A stretch of 14,967 bases of DNA from an uncultured Clostridia bacterium (GCA_944393755.1 CALYBF010000019.1:1-14967); one strand, 5' to 3'; shown: positions 7,156 through 14,422, numbered from the stretch's first letter. The notes: generated by a model from the letters alone, not told the origin. Translations and numbers: made by a program.

Positions 7156-7200
7156 TAAAAAAATGCAATGAGTTTAAAAGCAAAAATAAATAATATAAAA
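7152..7200 (+). pseudogene. Remnant of the abiEii toxin gene (N-terminus only, frameshifted)
   Basis: A good ribosome site GGAGG (7140-7144) sits 7 nt before ATG 7152, which overlaps the antitoxin stop as ATGA, the classical abiE layout. Read as is, the frame gives only 13 residues and stops at 7191-7193. In the next frame, from 7165, the DNA reads NAMSLKAKINNI, which I recognise as the usual start of AbiEii toxins. One A too many in the seven-A run (7157-7163) separates the start codon from that frame. After NNI the similarity ends, and a hairpin and AT-rich DNA follow, so the nucleotidyltransferase domain has been deleted. Identification rests on the short motif plus the context, by recall. 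Confidence 0.72.
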
Positions 7201-7278
7201 ATAGAACTAGATTTACTTTTTTAGAAGAAACCTAGTTCAATAAACAAAAAATAAATATATAAATATATGATTTATTCT
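7195..7278 (-). ncRNA. Predicted small RNA unit (promoter plus terminator), minus strand
   Basis: Minus-strand reading gives TTGACT (plus 7308-7313), exactly 17 bp, TACAAT (plus 7285-7290). About 40 bp below the expected start near 7278, GAACTAG (plus 7232-7238) pairs with CTAGTTC (plus 7204-7210). The stem extends by a G-U and three A-U pairs only when read as minus-strand RNA, and TATTTTTA follows. The transcript would be about 80 nt with no ribosome site and no start codon followed by a useful frame. Its 3' end is antisense to the edge of the abiEii remnant. The hairpin could instead simply terminate the oxidoreductase gene upstream of it on this strand, with the promoter being chance in AT-rich DNA. 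Confidence 0.45.
7197..7238 (-). terminator. Intrinsic terminator, minus strand
   Basis: Stem GAACTAGGTTT with AAATCTAGTTC (minus strand, one G-U), loop 13 nt, followed by TATTTTTA. It lies about 90 bp after the stop of the FAD-Rieske gene and would end that transcript or the small RNA started at about 7278. Confidence 0.6.
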
Positions 7279-7330
7279 AAAAGCATTGTAGCAAAAAAAA
7301 AGCTAGAAGTCAACAAAAATAACAAATAAT

Positions 7331-8839
7331 TTAAAAATTATAACGACTTAAATCTTTAAAAGCAGGGTCATATAAATTTTTACCGTCAAAATTAAATCTA
7401 GAACCATGGCAAGGGCAATCCCAAGTTTTATCAATATCGTTCCAAGAAAGAAGACAACCAAGATGTGTACAAATAGGCTTTACAGCAAAAATTTTACCAT
7501 TTTTATCCTTATAAATACCAACCTTTTCACCATTAATTTCAATAATACTACCAGAATCATTTTTAATTTCAGAAAAGTCCATATTAGATCTTTTAAGTTT
7601 ATTAAATAAAAGAGAATTGCTAGACTCTACAATCATATTTTTAAACTCATCATAATTTTTAATAGGTTTTAATCTAGAAGACTTAAATAAATACTCATAT
7701 TTGTTATTCTTCCCAATAATTTTATCAACAACAATATTACTTGCAACATTAGATAAAGTCATACCCCATTTTTTAAAACCAGTACCAACAAAAACATTAG
7801 GCATATTAGGAGCAAATGTTCCAATATAAGGAAGTTTATCTAAAGAAATGCAATCTCTAGTATTCCACCTAAACAAGACCTCACAATCTGGATAATATTT
7901 TTTAGCAGTAGTTTCTAATTTGCCATAAGTGTCATTATATGAGCTAGGTTTACCAGTTCTGTGGTCTCCGCCACCAATTAAAAGAATATCCTTATTATTA
8001 AATTTAGCAGTTCTAAAAGAATAAATAGGATCTTTTGCTGAAATATACATACCATTAAATAAAGCTTTTTTAGTATCAACACCAATTATATAAGAAGAAG
8101 ACTGATACATTTTTGTAAAATAAAAACCAGGAAAATTTATAAAAGGATAATGTGTAGCAATAATTACATATTTAGATTTTATATAATTATTATCAGTAAA
8201 AGTAATTAAATTATCAAAATCTGATTTTAAATCTTTAGCAGTAGTATTTTCGTAAATTTCTCCACCATTATCTAGAATAGATTTACTTAAAAAAGCTAAG
8301 TATTTTACGGGGTTAAACTGTGCTTGATTCTTAAAACAAAGTGCTATCTTAATTGGAAAAGGAAGGCCTGTTTTTGTTACAAGTTCTGGTCTGTAACCTA
8401 AATCTATAAGAGTATTATATTCTTTTTTTATAATATCAATTTCTTCAGTTTTAGTAGTATATACAAAAGAATTTTGATATTCAAAATCACAATTAATATT
8501 TTCATTATCAATAATATTTTTTATATTTTTAATAGCCATTTCATTTACATCTAAATAATCTTTAGAAAAAGCACTGCCATAAGAATTAGCTAAATAATCA
8601 TAAAATAAACCGTGCTGACTTGTTATTTTTGCTGTAGTATGACCTGTTGTTTTAGAGGAAATAAAATCTTTTTCTAAAATAGTTACCTTAAAGCCTAGTT
8701 TAGATAAATAATATCCACAAGTAACACCAAAAATACCAGCACCAATTATACATATATCAGTTTCTAGATTATCATCTAATTTATTTTTAATATTAATATT
8801 ATCAAAAAGATTTTTATAAGAAAGCCATAAAGAACTCAT
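7331..8839 (-). CDS. FAD-dependent oxidoreductase with C-terminal Rieske [2Fe-2S] domain (YhfW-like)
   Basis: A DadA/glycine-oxidase-type flavoprotein fused to a Rieske domain, as in Bacillus YhfW; the substrate is unknown. In the 502-residue protein the FAD-binding Rossmann motif GAGIFG is at 33-38, with VTILEKD behind it and the family motif TTGHTTAKIT. A further FAD-contact block reads VFVGTGFKKWGMTLSN. The C-terminus holds both Rieske boxes, CTHLGC (457-462) and CPCHGSRF (475-482). Cluster ligands are C457, H459, C475 and H478, with C462 and C477 placed for the stabilising disulfide. Start at 8839 is chosen because GAGGTG (plus 8846-8851) lies 6 nt upstream; an in-frame ATG at 8944 would add a hydrophobic stretch with no ribosome site. 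It is divergent from apeA. A candidate -10 TATACT lies just upstream on its strand. Confidence 0.93.
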   Translation of the reverse strand: MSSLWLSYKNLFDNINIKNKLDDNLETDICIIGAGIFGVTCGYYLSKLGFKVTILEKDFISSKTTGHTTAKITSQHGLFYDYLANSYGSAFSKDYLDVNEMAIKNIKNIIDNENINCDFEYQNSFVYTTKTEEIDIIKKEYNTLIDLGYRPELVTKTGLPFPIKIALCFKNQAQFNPVKYLAFLSKSILDNGGEIYENTTAKDLKSDFDNLITFTDNNYIKSKYVIIATHYPFINFPGFYFTKMYQSSSYIIGVDTKKALFNGMYISAKDPIYSFRTAKFNNKDILLIGGGDHRTGKPSSYNDTYGKLETTAKKYYPDCEVLFRWNTRDCISLDKLPYIGTFAPNMPNVFVGTGFKKWGMTLSNVASNIVVDKIIGKNNKYEYLFKSSRLKPIKNYDEFKNMIVESSNSLLFNKLKRSNMDFSEIKNDSGSIIEINGEKVGIYKDKNGKIFAVKPICTHLGCLLSWNDIDKTWDCPCHGSRFNFDGKNLYDPAFKDLSRYNF

Positions 8840-8914
8840 AAAACTCACCTCAAAAATAGTATAACCACTTTTTTTGAATAAATAACAATTTTTCTGGAAA
8901 AATATTAATAATAG

Positions 8915-8923
8915 TGATATACT
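8915..8923 (+). promoter_or_regulatory. Extended -10 promoter of the M18 aminopeptidase gene
   Basis: TGATATACT at 8915-8923, an extended -10 (TGn plus TATACT), with no good -35 box. The expected start is about 8930, ahead of the ribosome site AAGGAGG (8943-8949). Confidence 0.45.
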
Positions 8924-8955
8924 AATGTAGAAAATAAAAAACAAGGAGGAAGATT

Positions 8956-10359
8956 ATGGAAGAAGAATTAAAGAAAAAGCTATTTAGAGATGAAACTACA
9001 GGTTGGGAAAATCTATCAGAAGAAGAAAGTAATAAACTAAACGAAGTATCTGATAGTTATATGGAATTTTTAAATAAAGCAAAAACAGAGAGAGAATTTA
9101 TAAAATATGCAAAAGAATTAGCAGATGAAAACGGATATAGAGATATAATGACATTTGAAACATTAAAACCAGGTGATAAGGTATATTTTATAAACAGAAA
9201 GAAAAGTATGTATCTTGCAATAATAGGAGAAAACTCTATAGAAAGTGGACTACATATTATAGGTTCACATGTAGATTCTCCAAGATTAGATTTAAAACCA
9301 AACCCATTATGTGAAGAAGGTGGGTTAGCGTATTTTAAAACACATTATTATGGTGGAATTAAAAAATACCAATGGACAACAATACCACTTAGTATGCACG
9401 GTGTAATTGTTAAAACAAATGGTGAAGTAATAGATATAAATATAGGTGAAGATGAAAAAGATCCAATATTTACAATTACAGATTTATTACCACATTTAGC
9501 ACAAGAACAAATGGAGAAAAAATTAAAAAATGGAATTGATGGTGAAAACTTAAGTTTATTAATAGGAAGTATTCCATTTAAAAATGGAGATAAAAAAGTT
9601 CCAGAAGGTGTTAAATTAAATATATTAAAAATCTTAAATGAAAAATATGGAATAACAGAAGAAGATTTAACAAGTGCTGAAATAGAATTAGTACCAGCAT
9701 TTAAAGCAAGAACACTAGGGCTAGATAGTAGTATGGTTGCAGCATATGGGCAAGATGATAAAGTATGCGCATATACATCACTACATGCAATGATGGAATT
9801 AGGAGAAGTAAAAAATACAGCTATATGTATTTTATCAGATAAAGAAGAAATTGGAAGCATAGGAAATACTGGTATGGAATCACATATGTTTGATTTCTTT
9901 ATATCAGAAATTTTAAACAAATTAGGCGTAAATAAACCAAATTTATTAGACAAAGTATTTTGTTTTTCAAAAATGCTTTCATCAGATGTCGATGCAGGGT
10001 TTGACCCATTATATGCGTCTGTATCAGATAAAACAAATGCAGGTTTTATAGGTAAGGGAATAAGTTTAAACAAATATACAGGTGCAAGAGGAAAATCAGG
10101 AGCTTCTGATGCAAATGCTGAGTATGTAGCTTGGGTAAGAAATGTTTTAGAAAAACATAATATTAGATATCAAGTAGCAGAACTTGGAAAAGTAGACATA
10201 GGCGGAGGCGGAACTATAGCATACATTATAGCTAATAAAGGTGCAGATGTAATAGATTGTGGTGTACCAGTTCTTTCAATGCATGCTCCATATGAAGTAA
10301 CAAGTAAATTTGATATTTATTCAGCATATAAAACATATAAAGCTTTCTGGGAAGAGTAG
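8956..10359 (+). CDS. apeA: M18-family zinc aminopeptidase (ApeA type)
   Basis: Cytoplasmic metallo-aminopeptidase that trims N-terminal residues from peptides, taking part in peptide turnover. At 467 residues it matches the longer ApeA subgroup rather than the shorter ApeB. Visible metal-site and catalytic motifs: GSHVDSPRLDLK with H105 and D107, DKEEIGS (295-301) with the catalytic and ligand Glu pair, and SMHAPYE with H443. Other family blocks are THYYGGIKKYQW, the Gly-rich GGGGTIAYI and the C-terminal KFDIYSAYKTYKAFW. Start ATG 8956 follows AAGGAGG by 6 nt. The gene is a single transcription unit, divergent from the FAD-Rieske gene and closed by a strong 13-bp hairpin. The subgroup name is by recall of length and motifs. 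Confidence 0.95.
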   Translation: MEEELKKKLFRDETTGWENLSEEESNKLNEVSDSYMEFLNKAKTEREFIKYAKELADENGYRDIMTFETLKPGDKVYFINRKKSMYLAIIGENSIESGLHIIGSHVDSPRLDLKPNPLCEEGGLAYFKTHYYGGIKKYQWTTIPLSMHGVIVKTNGEVIDINIGEDEKDPIFTITDLLPHLAQEQMEKKLKNGIDGENLSLLIGSIPFKNGDKKVPEGVKLNILKILNEKYGITEEDLTSAEIELVPAFKARTLGLDSSMVAAYGQDDKVCAYTSLHAMMELGEVKNTAICILSDKEEIGSIGNTGMESHMFDFFISEILNKLGVNKPNLLDKVFCFSKMLSSDVDAGFDPLYASVSDKTNAGFIGKGISLNKYTGARGKSGASDANAEYVAWVRNVLEKHNIRYQVAELGKVDIGGGGTIAYIIANKGADVIDCGVPVLSMHAPYEVTSKFDIYSAYKTYKAFWEE

Positions 10360-10370
10360 AATTAAAAAAT

Positions 10371-10404
10371 AAAATAGCGTATGAATTACAACATACGCTA
10401 TTTT
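10371..10404. terminator. Bidirectional terminator between apeA and the XRE regulator
   Basis: AAAATAGCGTATG (10371-10383) pairs perfectly over 13 bp with CATACGCTATTTT (10392-10404), loop 8 nt. It has A/T runs on both sides, so it can end both convergent transcripts. Confidence 0.88.
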
Positions 10405-10419
10405 AAAATGAAAGAAAAA

Positions 10420-10761
10420 TTATTTAAAATTTTTTAACAAATCAATAATTGAAGAAACAAATGCTTTTTCTTCTTCTGAAAGACTTGCTATTTTTAAATA
10501 TAAATCCATATCTTTTTTAACATCTGGATGTGTCATAAAAACTCCAAATAAAGTATCTGGTGGAATTCCTAAAATATTCATATATTCTATCAAATTCTGA
10601 GTTTTAACACCATTATTACCATTTTCAATTCTAGATATATATTTAAGAGAAATACCTAATTTCTCTGCTAATTCTTCTTGAGTAATTTTTGCCTTTTTTC
10701 TATAAGTTTTTAGTATTTTACCAAAATGTTTATCAATTTCTGCTTTTGAAAAAGACTTCAT
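10420..10761 (-). CDS. XRE/Cro-CI family transcriptional regulator
   Basis: 113-residue DNA-binding protein. The N-terminal lambda-repressor-type HTH (about 12-67) is clear: KTYRKKAKITQEELAEKLGI, then SRIENG (43-48) and the closing helix around LIEYMNILGIPPDTLF. The C-terminal 40 residues (MDLYLKIASLSEEEKAFVSSIIDLLKNF) are helical and probably serve dimerisation; there is no peptidase, ligand or membrane domain. Start at 10761 is preceded by a G-rich ribosome site (GGGGG, complement of 10769-10773). It is divergent from two unrecognised small genes, and two perfect dyads lie in the shared upstream region. This layout suggests a repressor of itself and of the small genes, which is inference from position. 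Confidence 0.92.
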   Translation of the reverse strand: MKSFSKAEIDKHFGKILKTYRKKAKITQEELAEKLGISLKYISRIENGNNGVKTQNLIEYMNILGIPPDTLFGVFMTHPDVKKDMDLYLKIASLSEEEKAFVSSIIDLLKNFK

Positions 10762-10785
10762 AATAATACCCCCAAAACCTTAAAA

Positions 10786-10801
10786 ATACTATAATTAGTA
10801 T
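10786..10801. promoter_or_regulatory. Dyad operator candidate overlapping the XRE gene promoter
   Basis: ATACTA (10786-10791) and TAGTAT (10796-10801) form a 6-bp inverted repeat with a 4-bp centre. It overlaps a minus-strand -10 candidate TATACT (plus 10797-10802), a typical place for autorepression by an HTH dimer. Confidence 0.4.
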
Positions 10802-10816
10802 AACAAGCTAAAAATA

Positions 10817-10834
10817 ATTAATGAACACATTAAT
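10817..10834. promoter_or_regulatory. Second dyad operator candidate in the XRE intergenic region
   Basis: ATTAATG (10817-10823) and CATTAAT (10828-10834), a perfect 7-bp inverted repeat around AACA. It lies between the XRE gene and the promoter of the divergent small gene. Its sequence differs from the first dyad, so at most one may be the site of the neighbouring regulator. Confidence 0.4.
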
Positions 10835-10883
10835 ACTGAGAGAAAAATATTTGGAAAAATTTTCTAAAATCTCGTACAACTAC

Positions 10884-10912
10884 TTGAAAATATGTGATAT
10901 ATATGATAGTAT
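10884..10912 (+). promoter_or_regulatory. Candidate promoter for the 48-residue gene
   Basis: TTGAAA (10884-10889), 17 bp, TAGTAT (10907-10912), about 80 bp before the ATG at 11000. The leader of that length contains an imperfect GGTA/TACC dyad (about 10925-10945). Confidence 0.45.
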
Positions 10913-10999
10913 CAAAACACAAAAGGTACACTATTAGTTATACCCAGAAAAACAAAAGAATATGAGTTAATATACAAAAAAGAAAAGAAGGTATGTTAA

Positions 11000-11146
11000 A
11001 TGGTAAGAGATGAAGAATATGTGGACTTTTTAAAGCTAATAGTTTCGTGTATTAGTCAAGGCGATTATTGTTCAGCAAAGGAATTATCTAATTTAGAATT
11101 AGAAAAAATGACTAAAAAAGTTAAACAAAAAAAGAAAGATGATTGA
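11000..11146 (+). CDS. Small hypothetical protein (48 residues)
   Basis: Not recognised. ATG 11000 is preceded by AGAAGG (10986-10991) with 8 nt spacing and a plausible promoter. The frame runs to TGA at 11144-11146. The product begins MVRDEEYVDFLKLIVSCISQ, has a mainly helical acidic first half with two Cys (VSCISQGDYCSAKEL), and ends in a strongly basic tail (KKVKQKKKDD). There is no membrane segment or signal. It is divergent from the XRE regulator, and its stop codon overlaps the -35 box of the next small gene. Small genes facing an XRE repressor are common in integrated elements, but nothing else here shows one. Whether it is translated is inference from the ribosome site and frame. Confidence 0.55.
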   Translation: MVRDEEYVDFLKLIVSCISQGDYCSAKELSNLELEKMTKKVKQKKKDD

Positions 11147-11170
11147 CTTATTTAACAAAAGTGCTATAAT
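11143..11170 (+). promoter_or_regulatory. Promoter of the 66-residue gene
   Basis: TTGACT (11143-11148), 16 bp, TATAAT (11165-11170). The -35 box contains the TGA stop of the upstream small gene, so the two small genes have separate promoters. Confidence 0.75.
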
Positions 11171-11208
11171 ATTTTCATATTGTAAAACACAATTTTAGGA
11201 GACTTAAG

Positions 11209-11409
11209 ATGGAGAAGAACGACGAACGGCAAATACAAGAATTAGAAAACATATTAAAGAAAATACACGAAAGAAGAAAGCAAGGTGGAGAAGAAATTAT
11301 CGTAGATAAAGAAGAGATTTCTGAGTTTATTAAGAAAGAACTAGCTAAAAAAGGATATTACACTTATCCGATATTTTGTGGTAAATGGCGTATATGTATT
11401 TGTTGGTAG
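11209..11409 (+). CDS. Small hypothetical protein (66 residues) with a Cys/Trp-rich end
   Basis: Not recognised. ATG 11209 follows TAGGAGA (11196-11202) and a near-consensus promoter. Residues 1-50 are highly charged and helical (QIQELENILKKIHERRKQ, then EEISEFIKKELAKK). The last 17 residues switch abruptly to YTYPIFCGKWRICICW, with three Cys and two Trp. That end could be a short membrane-seeking or metal-binding tail, or the sign of a truncated longer gene. A small hairpin (AGCTTATA/TATAAGCT, 11433-11454) and then a true terminator follow. With its own promoter and terminator it is a complete transcription unit, which argues that it is real. Confidence 0.6.
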   Translation: MEKNDERQIQELENILKKIHERRKQGGEEIIVDKEEISEFIKKELAKKGYYTYPIFCGKWRICICW

Positions 11410-11460
11410 AGAGACTCTAAAATTTAAGTCAAAGCTTATAGTTTTATATAAGCTAAAACA

Positions 11461-11501
11461 AATAGTATATCTTTGAAAATTAAGGATATACTATTCTTTT
11501 T
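11461..11501 (+). terminator. Terminator of the small-gene region
   Basis: AATAGTATATC (11461-11471) pairs perfectly with GATATACTATT (11485-11495), with further T-G and T-A pairs inward, followed by CTTTTT (11496-11501). Confidence 0.85.
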
Positions 11502-11534
11502 AATAAAAAATTATCGAAAAACAATAAAAAAGTA

Positions 11535-11563
11535 TTGACAAATAATAAAATATATAATATACT
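11535..11563 (+). promoter_or_regulatory. Promoter of the five-gene membrane/regulator operon
   Basis: TTGACA (11535-11540), 17 bp, TATACT (11558-11563). The octamer TATTGACA occurs twice, at 11533-11540 and 11564-11571. The second copy sits at the expected transcription start and could be a regulator half-site. A short leader leads to AAGGAGG (11576-11582). Confidence 0.82.
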
Positions 11564-11588
11564 TATTGACAGTTAAAGGAGGAAGAAT

Positions 11589-13076
11589 ATGGGAAGTATT
11601 ATTATAATTAGTGGAATTTTAGCAATTGCACAATCAATACTATTTTGGGATAAAAAACCAGGAATTTCTGTATTTATATTTGTTTTTGCTTGTTTATTAT
11701 ATTTAATATATGTTTTAAATAAAAACAAAAAAATAGAAAACAAGAAAGCATTAATATTAGTCATACCAATTCTTTTATTAAGTAGCACATATTTTATTTT
11801 TAACAATACATTATTTAATGTCTTAAATACAGTTGTAATTACAATTTTAGGAATAATAATGTGCATATATGCTTGTAAGAAAAAATTAAATACACCTAAA
11901 TTTATAAGAAAGTGTAAAGATGTGTTTTTAGGTATGTTAGTACATATAAGTGATTTACTAGACTGTTTTAAGACTAAAAAAGAAAGAGAAGAAAACGAAT
12001 CTTTAGAAAAAGTGAAAAAAGTAATAAAAGCATTATTTATTTCTTTACCTATTATATTAGTAGTTTTAGCATTATTAATGTCAGCAGATGAAATTTTCCA
12101 AGGAATATTTGATGATGTGTTTATTAATATAGGGGAACTTTTAACAGGAGAAGGTATAATAAAATTTCTATCAAGGATGAGTTTTATACTAATAACATTT
12201 TTACTATGTGGTGGTTTTATCATAAACCTAGTTAAAAGTGATACATTATTTAATGGAGAAGATGAAGAAACTAAAAAAAGAGAAATTAAATTTGAAAATT
12301 TAACAATAAATATGATACTTACTATATTAAATATTATTTATTTAATATTTAGTTTTATACAAATATCAAATTTGTTTATGCATACAAGTAATAATTTAAA
12401 CTTTGATTATGCAAGTTATGCAAGGCAAGGCTTTTTCCAATTAATGTTTGTTTCATTTATAAATTTTGTGATACTTATAATTGCAAATGTAAATAAACAA
12501 GAAAAAACAAAAAGCCAAAAAATATATAATAAAATAATGAGCTTGTTAATAATGGTATTTACAATTATAATAATTATATCAGCATTTTATAGGATGAATT
12601 TATATATTGAAACATATGGATATACATATTTAAGGATATTTGTACAATTTATTTTAATTACAGAAATACTAATTTCAATACCAATAATGATAAAATTATT
12701 AGGTGCTAAAATTGATTTAGTAAAAACAAGTATTGTAATTACGTGTTTTATGTATTTAATATTAAATTTTATGAATATTAATAACTTTATAGCTAGAGAA
12801 AACATTGATAAATATTTAGAAAATAAAGATGATATACATTTTGATTTAAATTATTTACAAAAATTAGGAACAGACGCAATTCCTCAAATAACAAGATTAT
12901 TAAAAGTAGAAAATGAAAACATAAAAGAAAGGGCAGAAAATTATTTGTTAGGACAAAGAAATACATTAAAAATATTTACAATGTCATGGCAAGAATATAA
13001 TATATCTAAAAAACAAGCAATTGATATATTAAATGAACTAAATTTACAAAGTAATACATTAACATTAGATAGATAA
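11589..13076 (+). CDS. Multi-pass membrane protein of the DUF4173 family
   Basis: 495-residue integral membrane protein with about 11 hydrophobic segments (roughly 2-19, 25-43, 53-71, 76-95, 147-165, 196-214, 241-262, 283-300, 316-333, 346-368, 380-396). Family marks are YARQGFFQLMFVSFIN (277-292), YGYTYLRIF (343-351) and NFIARENIDKYL (399-410), all as in DUF4173. A soluble tail of about 85 residues follows, with LGTDAIPQITRLL, a pattern seen in short helical repeats. The biochemical function of the family is unknown. It is first in an operon: 16 bp separate it from the DUF2975 gene. In related bacteria DUF4173 genes often stand next to small HTH regulator genes, as here. The start follows a consensus ribosome site. 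Confidence 0.85.
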   Translation: MGSIIIISGILAIAQSILFWDKKPGISVFIFVFACLLYLIYVLNKNKKIENKKALILVIPILLLSSTYFIFNNTLFNVLNTVVITILGIIMCIYACKKKLNTPKFIRKCKDVFLGMLVHISDLLDCFKTKKEREENESLEKVKKVIKALFISLPIILVVLALLMSADEIFQGIFDDVFINIGELLTGEGIIKFLSRMSFILITFLLCGGFIINLVKSDTLFNGEDEETKKREIKFENLTINMILTILNIIYLIFSFIQISNLFMHTSNNLNFDYASYARQGFFQLMFVSFINFVILIIANVNKQEKTKSQKIYNKIMSLLIMVFTIIIIISAFYRMNLYIETYGYTYLRIFVQFILITEILISIPIMIKLLGAKIDLVKTSIVITCFMYLILNFMNINNFIARENIDKYLENKDDIHFDLNYLQKLGTDAIPQITRLLKVENENIKERAENYLLGQRNTLKIFTMSWQEYNISKKQAIDILNELNLQSNTLTLDR

Positions 13077-13092
13077 AGGAAGGTAGTAAAAG

Positions 13093-13581
13093 ATGAAAGT
13101 TTTAGGTAAAAAGAGTTTATCTACATTAATTAAAATATTTTTATGGATATTATTTACAGTATGTTTAATAGTTGTAATACTTGGTGGAGTGATACTTATA
13201 AAAGATTTTACATTTTTTAAATCAACTAATACACTAAAAACATTAATAATATTATATTTATCAAGCTGGCCAGCAAGTATACTAATAAGCCAGTTTATAG
13301 GAATATTTAAGTCTCTAGAAAATAATAATGTTTTTGATAAAAATAATTTAAAAAGACTAAAAATAAGTTATATTTCCTCAATTGTAATGGGGCTTATGTA
13401 TTTAATAAATAGTGTAATATTATTTTTAAATAAAGAAAATGAAAATTGGATGATTATTTATATGCTACTTACATATATAATAACATTAGTATTTTTAATA
13501 TTTGGAGTTGGTTTAATAGTGCTTTCTGAAATATATAAAAGAGCTATTAAATATAAAGAAGAAAATGATTTAACAATATAA
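13093..13581 (+). CDS. DUF2975 membrane protein
   Basis: 162 residues with four membrane segments (about 13-36, 49-72, 91-112, 119-145). Between segments 2 and 3 lies the family motif VFDKNNLKRLKIS. After segment 4 comes the signature ending SEIYKRAIKYKEENDLTI. DUF2975 proteins of Firmicutes are regularly encoded just before a YozG-type HTH protein, and that is the next gene, 15 bp downstream. The pair is thought to act as a membrane sensor and DNA-binding partner, but the signal is unknown. Ribosome site AAAGGAAGG lies around the previous stop codon. Confidence 0.9.
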   Translation: MKVLGKKSLSTLIKIFLWILFTVCLIVVILGGVILIKDFTFFKSTNTLKTLIILYLSSWPASILISQFIGIFKSLENNNVFDKNNLKRLKISYISSIVMGLMYLINSVILFLNKENENWMIIYMLLTYIITLVFLIFGVGLIVLSEIYKRAIKYKEENDLTI

Positions 13582-13596
13582 AAAGGAGGAGTTCAT

Positions 13597-13803
13597 ATGT
13601 CAATTATAGTTAATTTAGATGTAATGATGGCAAAAAGAAAAATAAGTTCACAAGAACTTTCAGAAAAAATTGGTATAACTCCTGCAAATTTATCTATTTT
13701 AAAAACTAATAAAGGAAAAGCAATTAGATTTTCAACATTAGATGCAATATGTAAAGAATTAGATTGTACACCAGGAGATATATTAGAATATAGAAAAAGT
13801 TAA
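13597..13803 (+). CDS. YozG-type small HTH transcriptional regulator
   Basis: 68 residues, almost entirely one Cro/CI-type HTH: NLDVMMAKRKISSQELSEKI then TPANLSILKTNKGKAIRFST and the closing DAICKELDCTPGDILEY. This is the standard partner of DUF2975 proteins (YozG group). The ribosome site AAGGAGG is strong. It probably controls the operon it lies in. The repeated TATTGACA octamer at the promoter is a possible target, which is inference only. Confidence 0.93.
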   Translation: MSIIVNLDVMMAKRKISSQELSEKIGITPANLSILKTNKGKAIRFSTLDAICKELDCTPGDILEYRKS

Positions 13804-13816
13804 GGGTATTTGGAAA

Positions 13817-14422
13817 ATGGAAGAATATAAAGATAAGTTTTATGAATCTTTAAAAAACCAAGAAGAGGTAAAAGATTGTAAATTTTCTAATATAAATGAA
13901 AGAGAAATAAATTTAGAAAATTTGGATATTACAAGATGTGAATTTAAAAATTGTAAAATATTAGATTCTAATTTTGATAATTCTAGTTTTAGTAATATAG
14001 AATTTATAAACTGTGATTTTTCAAATAGCAGTTTTGTAGGAACATCATTTGTAAGAGTAAAATTTACAAACTGTAAAGCAGTTGGTTGTAATTTTACGGA
14101 AAGCAGTTTATTTGATGTAAGTATTAAGGAAAGTAATTTAAAATATATTAATTTTAATCTTACTAATTTTAAAAATACTTTTATTGAAAAAACAAATTTC
14201 CAAAGTAGTAGTATTAGTGAAGCAAAATTAAAAACAGTAAGTTTTAAAGAAGATGATTTACAAAATTGCCAATTATTTAAGACAAGTTTAAATAAAATTG
14301 ATTTTACAACTTGTAATATAGATGGGATAATCGTAGGTTTAGATGATGTTAAAGGTATGATAGTAAATAATATACAAGCAATAGAATTATCTAAATTACT
14401 TGGTATAATTATAAAAGATTAA
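13817..14422 (+). CDS. Pentapeptide-repeat protein
   Basis: 201 residues, of which about 22-170 are tandem pentapeptides built on a central Phe or Leu with Asn, Ser, Cys around it (CEFKN, SNFDN, SSFSN, CDFSN, SSFVG, CNFTE, SNLKY, TNFKN). Such proteins form a right-handed square beta-helix; some (Qnr, McbG) mimic DNA and protect gyrase, but most have no known role. The end, after DGIIVGLDDVKG, is VNNIQAIELSKLLGIII, a short C-terminal helix also found in Qnr/McbG-like members. No signal peptide or membrane segment, so cytoplasmic. The ribosome site (AAGGG, 13802-13806) is weaker and farther from the ATG than for the neighbours. It lies 13 bp after the HTH gene in the same operon. Confidence 0.92.
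   Translation: MEEYKDKFYESLKNQEEVKDCKFSNINEREINLENLDITRCEFKNCKILDSNFDNSSFSNIEFINCDFSNSSFVGTSFVRVKFTNCKAVGCNFTESSLFDVSIKESNLKYINFNLTNFKNTFIEKTNFQSSSISEAKLKTVSFKEDDLQNCQLFKTSLNKIDFTTCNIDGIIVGLDDVKGMIVNNIQAIELSKLLGIIIKD

Noticed and set aside
8840..8944. Upstream ATG for the FAD-Rieske protein, adding a 35-residue hydrophobic N-terminus
   Set aside because: No ribosome site there, while the ATG at 8839 has GAGGTG and starts just before the Rossmann fold, as in the family.
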